From contig UQKE01000003.1 in the NCBI GenBank assembly GCA_900541555.1, positions 1-64,000 of the forward strand: a stretch of 64,000 nucleotides of DNA, read 5' to 3'. Positions 50,469-59,755 of the stretch are shown in pieces. The position numbers and the translations under genes were made by a program. The notes under the pieces are model-generated. The model ran no database searches and was not told the origin of the DNA. It was given only the letters and a program-made list of their open reading frames with translations. Numbering within the stretch: the first letter of the stretch is position 1; each line of letters begins with the position of its first letter. Source of the DNA: an uncultured Porphyromonadaceae bacterium (lineage in GTDB: Bacteria > Bacteroidota > Bacteroidia > Bacteroidales > Muribaculaceae).

Positions 50469-53042
50469 TTATCTCACAATGATTTTTCCGGTTGCCACAT
50501 TGCCATCCGAAACGATTCTCACATAGTAGATTCCGGATGCAAGCGACGAAACGTCGAGCATGCCGCGCCCTGATTCCAACGCGATGCGTTGCTGCAACAG
50601 CGTCATGCCGGCAAGATTGTAGACTGCCGCCGTCGCGTCGCCATCGGTTTCAGGCAACTCGACATAAAGCGTTCCTTCCGTCACAGGATTCGGATAGACT
50701 TTCAATTTTGCCACATCGCTCGTCAGCACCGACACGGCATCGAAACCATCGTACAAGGCCGAAAATTCGGGGATGCTGATTTTATAAGCCACCCCTTTAT
50801 CGGGAGCGCTCATGCTGATGCGGATATTGTTGATTGTAAGCGGATAGACCGATACATCCGCAGGATCGCACCATTCCGAAAGCATGGCATCGATTGTCAC
50901 CTCTTCGTTTTGAGGAAATTCCGTCGTTCCTTCCGGCAAGGCAAACACCCACGCCGAATTGCTTTCTCCCAATGCGTTCGACGCGCTCACTTGCACTGTC
51001 TTGACTTTCACTTCCCCTGCGTTGAAGCGCATCCGGAAACCGACCGGCATACTCCACACGCGCACCGGCGAAGCCACTTGAATATAGGGAGCGCGAGACG
51101 ATGCGCCCGTGAAAGTCAAATCCAAGCCATCGCCATTTTCTGCCACCGCCAAACCGGAACCGCCGCTCATGCGCAAATCCCATGCATCGCTCGCAGGAAA
51201 TTCACGATAGACTGGCATCGAAACGCCGTCGGGCATTTCCACGATGGCCGTAAACTTCACCTCTTTTCCATCGGAGAATTTGCCGGTCACTTCCGTCGTG
51301 CCGTTTTTCAAACCCCGCAACACGCCGGATTCCACTGTTGCCACTTCCGTATCGGCGACAGTCCATTCCAATCGCGAAGGATCGCAATTGAATTCCTTCA
51401 CGCCTATGCGGGAAGTCAACTCGATGGGATATTCCCGACCGTCGTTGATCACCTCTGCCAATGCATTTGTTTCGGCAGTCACAACATTCAAATCTTTCGT
51501 CACCGTCAAATCGCCGCTATGCGCTGTCAATTCCACCGTTCCACTCACGCCCAAAGCATAAAATGAAGAACCTTTCGCTTCGCCAAGGCTCTCATCGGCA
51601 ACTGTCAATTCCACTTCCACATTTTCCGAAATCAATTCGCCGTATTTGTTATATCCCAACACGGTCGGCGTGTATGTAGAATAGAACGGCACGTCGAGCG
51701 ACGGGTCGAGAAATTCAATCCGCGTAATCACGTCGCTGTCGGCATCGTCGGGAGCAATGGAATAAACCATCCAACCGTTTGCCACAGCACGCGGCGTGCC
51801 TTCCGTCGTCCTATTGACCACCTCGCCCTGCACCATCAATTGCGCAGAGCCGCCGGCATCGACATTGCACACAGTCCACGCGCCAAGAGCCTTCATGATC
51901 TGGCACATGTCGGCTGTCGGGCATCCGCCGGAAAGCCCGTAAACAGGATCGTTGGAATTATCTATGACAAACATGTAAAGCGTTTTCCCGTCTTCGCTCA
52001 CGCCATAGGCGGAACGAGAATAAATCTGCGTGTTGTAAGTCTCGTCGTAATTGCGTCCTGTCAATTCGCCGTTTTTCATGACTATGGCATTGCCGCCGAT
52101 TGCCTGCTCCAGAAGCGGCACAGTCGTTCCGTCTTCGGAAATCCAGCCATAGTTGATTGTCACCACGTCTCCCACTTGCAATTGTTCGAGAAGCGTTTTA
52201 TAAGTGGATGTTCCCGTCAGGCACATGTCATAGTCGCCCAACGTTCCGGCTGTCGTGTTAGTGCGTACCTCTTTCACCGTAGCCGTGAAATCTTTCCCTG
52301 TGACCCATTGTTGGCCTTCGTTCAAATCAAGATATATTTCGCAAGTCTTTCCGTCGACTGTCGTCCAATTGCCATCGACTTGCTCGATGGTTTGGAACTT
52401 TTTGTCGCGTCCGTAGTACGAATTGTAGAGCGTCATTTCCCCTGCGGCGCGGCAATACTTGTTGACCAATATGATTTCAGGCTTTTGCGCGTCGCCCCAA
52501 CGGTCTGCGCGCACCGTGCCTTTCCATGCCATCGATTCGAGCCAAATACGCTTGTCCACGTCGATCCCGACTACGCCGGTGCGTGCCGGGCCACCATCCC
52601 ATTGGTCGCTATAACAATTCGTTTCTGTGATTATTTGACCGTTTTTCAAATTTGCATTGTAAGTTGCACCCAAGGAAAATTGGGAAGGAATGCCTTGATT
52701 GGAAACGACCCAGAAATTACCGTTTTGGCCGCCCAACGGCTTTTTCCCTGATTCTTGCAAACGAACGTAGGCATCTGCCAAACGCTCCGTAGAGCCAAGC
52801 CGCTCATTTGCCTGTTGAGTTTCGATACGATTGTAAGGATTCGTCAAATCGACCGTCATGTAATTGATGTTCAACGGGTAATCCGGTATGCGGATTCTAT
52901 GATACGTCACGCCAGGACCGATCTCTTTCTGCTCATGCAGCTGATAAGGATAATCTTGACCGTTAATGTTGAATGTTCCGCCTTCCACTGCGAATGCGGA
53001 CAACGCCGAAAAAGCGCACAACGAAAGTATTAATTTCTTCAT
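50469..53042 (-). CDS. T9SS-exported phosphodiester glycosidase (NAGPA family)
   Basis: 857 residues. Signal peptide (1-18). The phosphodiester glycosidase domain (about 60-440; the uncovering-enzyme/NAGPA family) shows GGQNGNFWVVSNQGIPSQF, RSAYGVSEDGKTLYMFVID and VCNVDAGGSAQLMVQGEVVN, whose Asp-Gly-Gly-Ser is the family hallmark. Then bacterial Ig-like domains (about 470-640), a beta-sandwich and a C-terminal T9SS type A tail (LKVYPNPVTEG...GIYYVRIVS). The family removes a sugar linked through a phosphodiester, for example GlcNAc-1-phosphate. The target is unknown; teichoic acid, capsule or glycolipid phosphodiesters are options. First gene of its operon. Confidence 0.82.
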   Translation of the reverse strand: MKKLILSLCAFSALSAFAVEGGTFNINGQDYPYQLHEQKEIGPGVTYHRIRIPDYPLNINYMTVDLTNPYNRIETQQANERLGSTERLADAYVRLQESGKKPLGGQNGNFWVVSNQGIPSQFSLGATYNANLKNGQIITETNCYSDQWDGGPARTGVVGIDVDKRIWLESMAWKGTVRADRWGDAQKPEIILVNKYCRAAGEMTLYNSYYGRDKKFQTIEQVDGNWTTVDGKTCEIYLDLNEGQQWVTGKDFTATVKEVRTNTTAGTLGDYDMCLTGTSTYKTLLEQLQVGDVVTINYGWISEDGTTVPLLEQAIGGNAIVMKNGELTGRNYDETYNTQIYSRSAYGVSEDGKTLYMFVIDNSNDPVYGLSGGCPTADMCQIMKALGAWTVCNVDAGGSAQLMVQGEVVNRTTEGTPRAVANGWMVYSIAPDDADSDVITRIEFLDPSLDVPFYSTYTPTVLGYNKYGELISENVEVELTVADESLGEAKGSSFYALGVSGTVELTAHSGDLTVTKDLNVVTAETNALAEVINDGREYPIELTSRIGVKEFNCDPSRLEWTVADTEVATVESGVLRGLKNGTTEVTGKFSDGKEVKFTAIVEMPDGVSMPVYREFPASDAWDLRMSGGSGLAVAENGDGLDLTFTGASSRAPYIQVASPVRVWSMPVGFRMRFNAGEVKVKTVQVSASNALGESNSAWVFALPEGTTEFPQNEEVTIDAMLSEWCDPADVSVYPLTINNIRISMSAPDKGVAYKISIPEFSALYDGFDAVSVLTSDVAKLKVYPNPVTEGTLYVELPETDGDATAAVYNLAGMTLLQQRIALESGRGMLDVSSLASGIYYVRIVSDGNVATGKIIVR

Positions 53043-53086
53043 ATCTTTGGTTTTATATAGGTTTTATGCCAAACGGTTTATCAGCG

Positions 53087-53116
53087 CAAATGTAGGCAAA
53101 AAAAAGGTATTTTCAA
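53087..53116 (-). promoter_or_regulatory. promoter of the phosphodiester glycosidase operon
   Basis: Minus strand: TTG (53116-53114), a 19-base spacer, TACATTTG (53094-53087), an exact -7 box 44 bases before the ATG. Confidence 0.7.
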
Positions 53117-53149
53117 TCATCCGAATCGAAAAAGCCAAAGCAAAAAGGA

Positions 53150-53184
53150 AAACGGCGGCTACCGCTTGCCGATAACCGCCGTTT
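53150..53184 (-). terminator. probable terminator after nuoN
   Basis: AAACGGCGG / CCGCCGTTT, a perfect 9-bp stem with a 17-base centre. On the minus strand it is followed by TTCCTTTTTG, a weak U-tract. It starts 25 bases after nuoN and immediately upstream of the next promoter. Confidence 0.7.
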
Positions 53185-53208
53185 CAAGCTATTTTGCAAC
53201 GCTATCCC

Positions 53209-54663
53209 TTAAAAAAGGCCGCTCACTTCTGCTGCTTTGTTCAAGAACATATAAATCGTGCTGACAAGGCCTATCAAAATGATGCCTGCCACGCAAATCG
53301 ACAATCCTGCACGTTCGCTCCAATGGGATTTGAACGGCTCTATCGGATTATCGTTCGGACGAATGAACATCGCTTTCACTACCAGCAAATAGTAGTAAAG
53401 CGAAATGATTGTGTTGAGCAAGGCGATGAGCACAAGCACATAGATTGCCACGCTTCCTTCGGCCAATGCCGACGAAAAGATGAAGAATTTGCTGAAAAAT
53501 CCCGCAAACGGAGGAATACCGCCCAACGAGAACATTGCCAACATCATCGCAAACGACAATTTCGGATTTGTCTTGTAAAGCCCGTTGTAGTCTGTCATGT
53601 CGACTTTGCCTGTCGCGTTTTCAATTGCTTGAACCACGCCGAAGGCGGCAAGGTTGGAAACAATGTAGATCAACACGTAATAGGCCAATGCAGCCACGCC
53701 GGCAGCATTGAAGGCAATCACGCCAAGCATGATATAGCCGGCTTGCGAAATCGACGAGAATGCAAGGAACCGCTTCATGTTTGTCTGACGGATGGCAAAC
53801 AAGTTGCCGACCGTGATTGTCAACACAATCAACGCATAAAGCATCCATTCCCACACTGCACTGTAAACAGCGCCGAAAGCCTGCGTCAACACGATAAAGG
53901 CCGCAAACGCCGCCGCGCCTTTCGACACGACCGACAAGTAGGAGGTGACGGAAGTCGGGGCTCCTTGATAGACATCGGCTGTCCACAAATGGAACGGCAC
54001 AAGGGAAATCTTAAATCCGATGCCGGCTATGACAAACGCAAGCGCCACATAAACCAACACCGAGCCTTCGGCAAGCGCTGCCGACAAGGCAATGTCTTGG
54101 AAATAAAGCGATCCCGTGAAGCCGTAAACAAACGAAATGCCCAACAAATAAATCGCGGAAGAGAATACCGCTGTGAACAAATATTTCACAGCCGCCTCGT
54201 GCGATTCGTATTGCTTCTTGTCGAAAGCAGCCAAAGCCGCCAACGGCAAAGAGGCCGTTTCCAATCCGATGACAAATATCAAGAAATGACGGGCAGAAAC
54301 CATCAAATACATGCCAAAGAGCGTCACAAGAAGCAACTCGATGAATTCGCCGCGACGCACAAGCTGGCTCTCGCTATCGTTCCATTTGATGGATTGCAGC
54401 AATACGAGGAAAAGCCCTACGTTCAATATATTCTTTATCGAAGCGACAATCGGAGATGTGGCATACATGCCGGCAAACGCCTCTCCTATTGTCATCGGCG
54501 CAAAAAAGCAATAGAGCGTATATAGGCCAAACAGCACGCAAGAAGCAACCGAGAGTTTCGACTGCGCGCTTTTAGGCAAAAAAGTATCGAACAAAAACAC
54601 CAATAGAAAAACGATAAGTATTCCGATTTCGTGGTGCATCAACAAAAACTGTGAATAATCCAT
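53209..54663 (-). CDS. nuoN: NADH-quinone oxidoreductase subunit N
   Basis: 484 residues, about 14 membrane helices of the Mrp-antiporter-like fold. Recognisable by IGLETASLPLAALAAFDK (the TM5 Glu), the TM7 region VALAFVIAGIGFKISLVPFHLWTADVYQGAPTS and the LSLGGIPPFAGFFSKFFIF motif. Proton-pumping arm subunit of complex I. Last gene of the atp-nuo run, 36 bases after nuoM. Confidence 0.95.
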   Translation of the reverse strand: MDYSQFLLMHHEIGILIVFLLVFLFDTFLPKSAQSKLSVASCVLFGLYTLYCFFAPMTIGEAFAGMYATSPIVASIKNILNVGLFLVLLQSIKWNDSESQLVRRGEFIELLLVTLFGMYLMVSARHFLIFVIGLETASLPLAALAAFDKKQYESHEAAVKYLFTAVFSSAIYLLGISFVYGFTGSLYFQDIALSAALAEGSVLVYVALAFVIAGIGFKISLVPFHLWTADVYQGAPTSVTSYLSVVSKGAAAFAAFIVLTQAFGAVYSAVWEWMLYALIVLTITVGNLFAIRQTNMKRFLAFSSISQAGYIMLGVIAFNAAGVAALAYYVLIYIVSNLAAFGVVQAIENATGKVDMTDYNGLYKTNPKLSFAMMLAMFSLGGIPPFAGFFSKFFIFSSALAEGSVAIYVLVLIALLNTIISLYYYLLVVKAMFIRPNDNPIEPFKSHWSERAGLSICVAGIILIGLVSTIYMFLNKAAEVSGLF

Positions 54664-54699
54664 AATCCAAATTCTTTTTTATAGTCCGTTACTTTTTGA

Positions 54700-56220
54700 T
54701 TATTGTGCAAATGCCATAATATGTTCTACAATCGGCGCAAAGCTGTCGCGAAGAATCAAGTTTGCGAGATCCGGGAAACAGCCCAACACTGCAATGGCTC
54801 CCATCAAAGTCACCGTGCTGAGACGCTCATACCAATGCGCGTCGTCGAGCTTGCGATGATGCTCGTTTTGCACGGGGCCAAACAGCAATTTGCCGACCAC
54901 GCGAAGGATATACACCGCCGTTATCACAATCGAAGTAGTCGCAACAATCGTGAAGGCGTGGCGGAAAAGATTTCCATCGCCAAGCACGGCATTGTAGATT
55001 GTCGTATTCTCAAACGAGCCGAGGAATATCGTCATTTCGGCAATGAATCCGCTCAAACCCGGAAGACCGAGCGAAGCCAAACCGGCAATGATATATCCCA
55101 CCGACAAGAACGGCATAATCTGCATCAATCCGCCCATCTCGCGCACGTCGCGCGTATGCGTGCGACCGTAAATCATACCGATCAAGGCGAAGAACAATGC
55201 CGTCATCAAACCGTGGGACAACATCTGCAACACCGCGCCGCTCATTGCCGTCTGATTCAACATCAATATGGCGAAAAGCACCAAGCCGCAGTGGCTCACG
55301 GATGAATAAGCGTTGATATACTTCAAGTCGGTCTTCACACACGCGGTGAATGCGCCATAAACGACGCTAATGCCCGTCAGTATCATGAATATCCAGCCCA
55401 ATTGGGAAGCGGCATGCGGCATCAGATAGATAGCCACGCGGAAGCATCCGTAGCCTCCCAGTTTCATCAACACGCCGGCATGAAGCATCGACACGGCAGT
55501 AGGCGCCGAAGCGTGACCGTCGGGCGACCATGTGTGGAACGGGAACATCGCGCCCAACACGCCAAACCCTACAAACGCTCCGACAAACAAAGCGTTTTGC
55601 CATTCCAAATCAACACCGTTTGCGGCTATTTCCACAAGATTCATCGTCTCGCCGGCATGATAGTAAATGCCAAGGATGCTGATCAACAACAGTGCAGAAC
55701 CGCCCATCAGCATCAAAGTAAGCTTCATGGCAGCATAATTCTTGTTGCCGCTGCCCCATACGCCGATAAGCAAATACATCGGAATCAACGCGACCTCATA
55801 GAACATGAACATCGTGAACAAGTCTATTGATATAAAGAAGCCGAACACGCCGGTCGACAGCAAAATGAACCAAAGGAAATATTCTTTTGTAAGCGGCTCG
55901 ATTTTCCACGAAGCGAATGTGCCGGTAAACACGATGATCGCCGACAAAAGGATCATCAACACCGAAATGCCGTCCACGCCGACCGCGAAATGAATGTTCA
56001 GCGGTTCAAACCACATGTAGCTGGCTTTCAACAGCATCGGCGCAGCCGGATCGGCCTCGCGCGCTTCCAGAAACACATAACAAAGATAGAGCGCGGCTAT
56101 CAGCAGCAACGACGCTCCCGTCGCCGCCACGGCACGCACCTGTTTCACATTCCGCGTCAGGAACAACGCGCCCAACGTCAATACCGGAATGATTACAAAT
56201 AAGAAAAGTATATTAAACAT
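54700..56220 (-). CDS. nuoM: NADH-quinone oxidoreductase subunit M
   Basis: 506 residues with about 14 membrane helices. FMFYEVALIPMYLLIGVWG holds the TM5 Glu, MFPFHTWSPDGHASAPTAVS the conserved His-rich loop, and LASLGLPGLSGFIAEMTIF the discontinuous helix TM12. Antiporter-like proton channel of complex I, between nuoL (22 bases) and nuoN. Confidence 0.96.
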   Translation of the reverse strand: MFNILFLFVIIPVLTLGALFLTRNVKQVRAVAATGASLLLIAALYLCYVFLEAREADPAAPMLLKASYMWFEPLNIHFAVGVDGISVLMILLSAIIVFTGTFASWKIEPLTKEYFLWFILLSTGVFGFFISIDLFTMFMFYEVALIPMYLLIGVWGSGNKNYAAMKLTLMLMGGSALLLISILGIYYHAGETMNLVEIAANGVDLEWQNALFVGAFVGFGVLGAMFPFHTWSPDGHASAPTAVSMLHAGVLMKLGGYGCFRVAIYLMPHAASQLGWIFMILTGISVVYGAFTACVKTDLKYINAYSSVSHCGLVLFAILMLNQTAMSGAVLQMLSHGLMTALFFALIGMIYGRTHTRDVREMGGLMQIMPFLSVGYIIAGLASLGLPGLSGFIAEMTIFLGSFENTTIYNAVLGDGNLFRHAFTIVATTSIVITAVYILRVVGKLLFGPVQNEHHRKLDDAHWYERLSTVTLMGAIAVLGCFPDLANLILRDSFAPIVEHIMAFAQ

Positions 56221-56242
56221 ATCGCTATTTTTTATTCGTCCA

Positions 56243-58165
56243 TTACCAAATTAAAAACAGGCACGTCACGACTGCCAGAAGCAACGCTCCTATCAAATAC
56301 ACCCATACATACATCTGTATCGAACCGGATTGGAACTTGCGTATTGCATACGAAGCACTGTTGGTAACGCTTGCCAACATGTTCATCGTTCCGTCGACGA
56401 TCACATGGTCGAACCATTCGATGCCACGGCAGATGATGCCGAAGATAATCCGGTGCGTGACGAATTGATAAATCTCGTCGATATAGAAACGCCGATATGC
56501 CGCTTTGTGCAAGCCCTTCATGGAAGAAGCGATGCGATCCGGCATCGGGTTTTCTTTTCGATAAAGCACCGTTGCTATCACAATTCCGACCACCGCAATT
56601 GCAATGCTCGGAGCTGCCACGCTCCATTCGATATGGATCGAATATTCCATGCCGTTGTAAGTAACGAAATGCCCGAACGGAATAAATCCTGCCACACAGG
56701 AAATCACCGCGAGAATGATCAGCGGCACGCTCATCGTCCATTCGCAATCGTGAGGCGTGTGGTGGGAATAATCCGGCTTGTTCCACCAGAAAATCCGGTA
56801 ATACAAACGGAACATATAGAAAGCCGTCAATCCTGCAACTGCCGACATCCAAACACCCCAGAACGGGCTGTTGGCATAAACGGCAACGAGAATTTCATCC
56901 TTGCTGAAGAATCCGGCAAACGGCGGGATTCCGGCGATTGCCAAACATGCCACAAGGAATGCGATGTGCGTGATAGGCATATACTTCCGCAAATTGCCCA
57001 TCGCGTCCATTTCGTTGCTGTGCACCATGTGGATAATCGCGCCGGCGCAAAGGAAAAGCAAGCCTTTGAACATGGCATGCGTGAACAGATGGAACATGGA
57101 GGCCATATAGCCCACGCCTTCATGAAACTCCGGACGCGCCACGCCCAAAGCCGTAAACATGAATGCGATTTGCGAAATCGTAGAGAATGCCAGCACGCGC
57201 TTGATGTCGGTTTGGGCACATGCCACTATGGCCGCATACAAGGCAGTGACAGCGCCGGTGACCGTGATCAATTCAAGCACTTCCGGCGTTCCAAGATAAA
57301 GCGGGAACATGCGCGCCACAAGGAACACGCCGGCTACGACCATCGTTGCCGCATGGATCAACGCCGACACAGGCGTCGGGCCTTCCATGGCATCGGGAAG
57401 CCAAATGTGCAACGGGAACATGGCAGATTTTCCGGCACCACCGATAAAAATCAAAGCCAATGCCCACGAGGCCGCCGAACATCCGAGGAACGTCACGCCC
57501 GCGGAATTGGCGAGTATCGAGCCGGGGCTTGCCATCAGCGTTTTGAAATCGAATGTGCCGCAATAGTACGACAGCAACATGATGCCAATCAAAAAGCCCA
57601 AATCGGCAAAACGCGTCACGATAAACGCTTTCTTCGAAGCTGCCACGGCTGCGCCCTTCTCATAGTAGAACCCTATCAGCAAATAGGACGACACGCCCAC
57701 CATCTCGAAGAAGATAAACATTTGGAATATATTGGTAGCCACGACCAATCCAAGCATGGAGAACGTAAACAAGGCAAGAAACGCATAATAACGTTGGAAC
57801 CCTTTCTCGCCATGCATATATCCAAGGCTGTAAAGATGCACCATCATCGAAATCGTTGAAATGACGATAAGCATCATCGCCGAAATCGGATCTATGTAAA
57901 TTCCCATTGTCACTTTCAATCCGTCGCCCAATGTGAGCCATGTCGCATCGAACACCGACTGCGCCTCGCGCACGCCATCGACTACGAATTCAGGATTGAA
58001 GAAATAGTTCAAAGCTACGCCATAAGCCACAACCGTTGTCACCAACATGCCCAACGTTCCCAACACGCCGGCTGCCTGTTTCGACATTTTCATGCCACAC
58101 AAGCCCAACAGCAGGAACATGAACAACGGAAGAAGCAGTGTTATGATAGACAGAGACAAATCCAT
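56243..58165 (-). CDS. nuoL: NADH-quinone oxidoreductase subunit L
   Basis: 640 residues from the ATG at 58165; a TTG at 58174 is in frame but would overlap nuoK. Antiporter-like N-terminal core (FIFFEMVGVSSYLLIGFYYEK; MFPLHIWLPDAMEGPTPVSALIHAATMV; IPPFAGFFSKDEIL) followed by the long C-terminal lateral helix region and a last TM (VYLIGALLLAVVTCLFLIW). Most distal proton-pumping subunit of complex I. Confidence 0.96.
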   Translation of the reverse strand: MDLSLSIITLLLPLFMFLLLGLCGMKMSKQAAGVLGTLGMLVTTVVAYGVALNYFFNPEFVVDGVREAQSVFDATWLTLGDGLKVTMGIYIDPISAMMLIVISTISMMVHLYSLGYMHGEKGFQRYYAFLALFTFSMLGLVVATNIFQMFIFFEMVGVSSYLLIGFYYEKGAAVAASKKAFIVTRFADLGFLIGIMLLSYYCGTFDFKTLMASPGSILANSAGVTFLGCSAASWALALIFIGGAGKSAMFPLHIWLPDAMEGPTPVSALIHAATMVVAGVFLVARMFPLYLGTPEVLELITVTGAVTALYAAIVACAQTDIKRVLAFSTISQIAFMFTALGVARPEFHEGVGYMASMFHLFTHAMFKGLLFLCAGAIIHMVHSNEMDAMGNLRKYMPITHIAFLVACLAIAGIPPFAGFFSKDEILVAVYANSPFWGVWMSAVAGLTAFYMFRLYYRIFWWNKPDYSHHTPHDCEWTMSVPLIILAVISCVAGFIPFGHFVTYNGMEYSIHIEWSVAAPSIAIAVVGIVIATVLYRKENPMPDRIASSMKGLHKAAYRRFYIDEIYQFVTHRIIFGIICRGIEWFDHVIVDGTMNMLASVTNSASYAIRKFQSGSIQMYVWVYLIGALLLAVVTCLFLIW

Positions 58166-58170
58166 AAGTT

Positions 58171-58482
58171 TCAATATTTCATTTTAGTTAAACTCTGCAC
58201 ATCAACATTCTTCACCGCACGGAATATGTTGATGATAATTGCGATTGCCAAAGCGGTCTCGGCGGCGGCAATTGCTATCGCAAACAATGCGAAAAACATG
58301 CCTTCCATTTGGCCCGGAAACAAAAACCGATTGAACACGACAAAGTTGATGTCGACAGAATTGAGCATCAATTCCAAAGAAATTAAGATTGCAATCAGAT
58401 TTTTCCGAGTGATAAAGCCATAAACCCCGCATCCGAACATGATCAAGCTCGGTACCAAATAATATAACAGTGTCAGTTCCAT
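58171..58482 (-). CDS. nuoK: NADH-quinone oxidoreductase subunit K
   Basis: 103 residues, three membrane helices, with the conserved Glu in ISLELMLNSVDINFV and the second Glu in AAETALAIAIIINIFR. It lies 5 bases before nuoL and 8 bases after nuoJ. Confidence 0.96.
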   Translation of the reverse strand: MELTLLYYLVPSLIMFGCGVYGFITRKNLIAILISLELMLNSVDINFVVFNRFLFPGQMEGMFFALFAIAIAAAETALAIAIIINIFRAVKNVDVQSLTKMKY

Positions 58483-58490
58483 AGCAATAC

Positions 58491-59009
58491 TTAACGTTTA
58501 CGGGCTATCGTCACGCCTCCGATTATACATGCCAACAATAACACACTGATAGCTTCAAACGGAAGCAAATACTCGAACTTCTCAGTGCCCATCAGTGCTT
58601 GTCCGATTTTTTCCACCGTCACATCGTTTGTCGTGGAAAACAACGATGCAGTTTCCGCAGAAAAGAATGCGAACAAAGCATAACCGCAAACGGCTACGCC
58701 TGCCACGGCTGCTGCCAATCCGAGTTTCTTGCGCTTCGAAGCTAAACGCTCGGCATTGTCGCCCGGCTTGCTTGTCAACAAAATAGAAAAGACAAACAAG
58801 ACAAGAATACCGCCGGCATACACTGCAAGTTGCACTGCGCCAAGAAACTCATATCCCAATTGGAAATAGAGCGCAGCTGTGGCAAACAGCGTGAAAAGCA
58901 AGTATGTGGCGGCGCGCAAGATTTTGCGCGAAGTAACCGACAAAACCGAGAATACGACAATTGCCAAAGCAATTACGCAATACACGATTGAATTACCTAC
59001 TACGTTCAT
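58491..59009 (-). CDS. nuoJ: NADH-quinone oxidoreductase subunit J
   Basis: 172 residues, five membrane helices. The third helix, FLGAVQLAVYAGGILVLFVF, carries the pi-bulge region typical of NuoJ/ND6 at the core of the proton relay. It follows nuoI by 12 bases. Confidence 0.94.
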   Translation of the reverse strand: MNVVGNSIVYCVIALAIVVFSVLSVTSRKILRAATYLLFTLFATAALYFQLGYEFLGAVQLAVYAGGILVLFVFSILLTSKPGDNAERLASKRKKLGLAAAVAGVAVCGYALFAFFSAETASLFSTTNDVTVEKIGQALMGTEKFEYLLPFEAISVLLLACIIGGVTIARKR

Positions 59010-59021
59010 ATATCTATTTTA

Positions 59022-59645
59022 TTAATTTTTTTCTGTCTTTTCAGTCGATCCCTCAGGCGATCCCGCATCGATAGGTTTCGATTCAGATGCCACAGGCGAT
59101 TTCGCTACCTGCTCTTTCACAGGAGCCGTTTCTTTTACCGGAGCCGCTGCCGGTTTCTCAACCGATTTCGCGGCCATGGCTGCCACAGGATCTTTTTCAG
59201 GAAGATAATTTAATTGTTTCACCAATTTTGAACGCGTAAATACTGCATGCTCAAAATCGTTCACGAAACGGATTGCATGATGCGGGCAAGCCGTCACGCA
59301 CAATTGGCAAAACGTACAACTGCCTATGTCGTACAAATACTTGTCCAATACTTTTTTCTTCTTCCCGTCGGGCAATTCCACCATTCTCGAATCGATGTGG
59401 ATTGTCCCATTCGGGCAACTCATCTGGCACAAACCGCAAGCGATGCATTTATGATTTCCATTCTCGTCGTAAATAAATTCCAACGTGCCACGGAAACGCT
59501 CCCCGATTTGCAAAGTTGCCCTGTTGTCAGGATATTCTTCCGTCACTTTTTTCGTGAAAAACTCCTTTCCGGTCACTTCCATTCCTTTCAAAAGGCTGGA
59601 AATTCCTTGTCCCAATCCGGTGAAGTATTCTTTTACACTACCCAT
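59022..59645 (-). CDS. nuoI: NADH-quinone oxidoreductase subunit I, with disordered C-terminal extension
   Basis: 207 residues. An amphipathic N-terminal stretch (GLGQGISSLLKGMEVT) and RFRGTLEF precede two 4Fe-4S motifs, CIACGLCQMSCP (about 69-80) and CTFCQLCVTACP (about 108-119), clusters N6a/N6b. The last 60 residues or so are a low-complexity Ala/Pro/Lys/Glu tail (KPAAAPVKETAPVKEQVAK) not usual in NuoI. It is the first nuo gene here and follows atpG after a 110-base gap with paired inverted repeats; no promoter of the TAnnTTTG type is seen in that gap. Confidence 0.93.
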   Translation of the reverse strand: MGSVKEYFTGLGQGISSLLKGMEVTGKEFFTKKVTEEYPDNRATLQIGERFRGTLEFIYDENGNHKCIACGLCQMSCPNGTIHIDSRMVELPDGKKKKVLDKYLYDIGSCTFCQLCVTACPHHAIRFVNDFEHAVFTRSKLVKQLNYLPEKDPVAAMAAKSVEKPAAAPVKETAPVKEQVAKSPVASESKPIDAGSPEGSTEKTEKN

Positions 59646-59673
59646 AAAGTTCTGTTCTATCCAACTTGTTTTT

Positions 59674-59744
59674 CATACCGGAAGCATTATTTAATTTTAT
59701 TTGCGACGTCGGGGAAAGTTCCGGTATGTTTTCCGTTCCCCGAC
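59674..59744 (-). repeat. two interlocking perfect inverted repeats (possible RNA pseudoknot or switch)
   Basis: Pair A: CATACCGGAA (59674-59683) with TTCCGGTATG (59719-59728). Pair B: GTCGGGGAA (59708-59716) with TTCCCCGAC (59736-59744). The arms interleave (A1, B1, A2, B2), so in RNA the loop of hairpin B pairs with sequence outside it: an H-type pseudoknot, or two mutually exclusive hairpins. It lies between the atpG stop and the nuoI start. No T-run follows, so it is not a simple terminator. Confidence 0.7.
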
Positions 59745-59755
59745 ATCTTGTTTTT

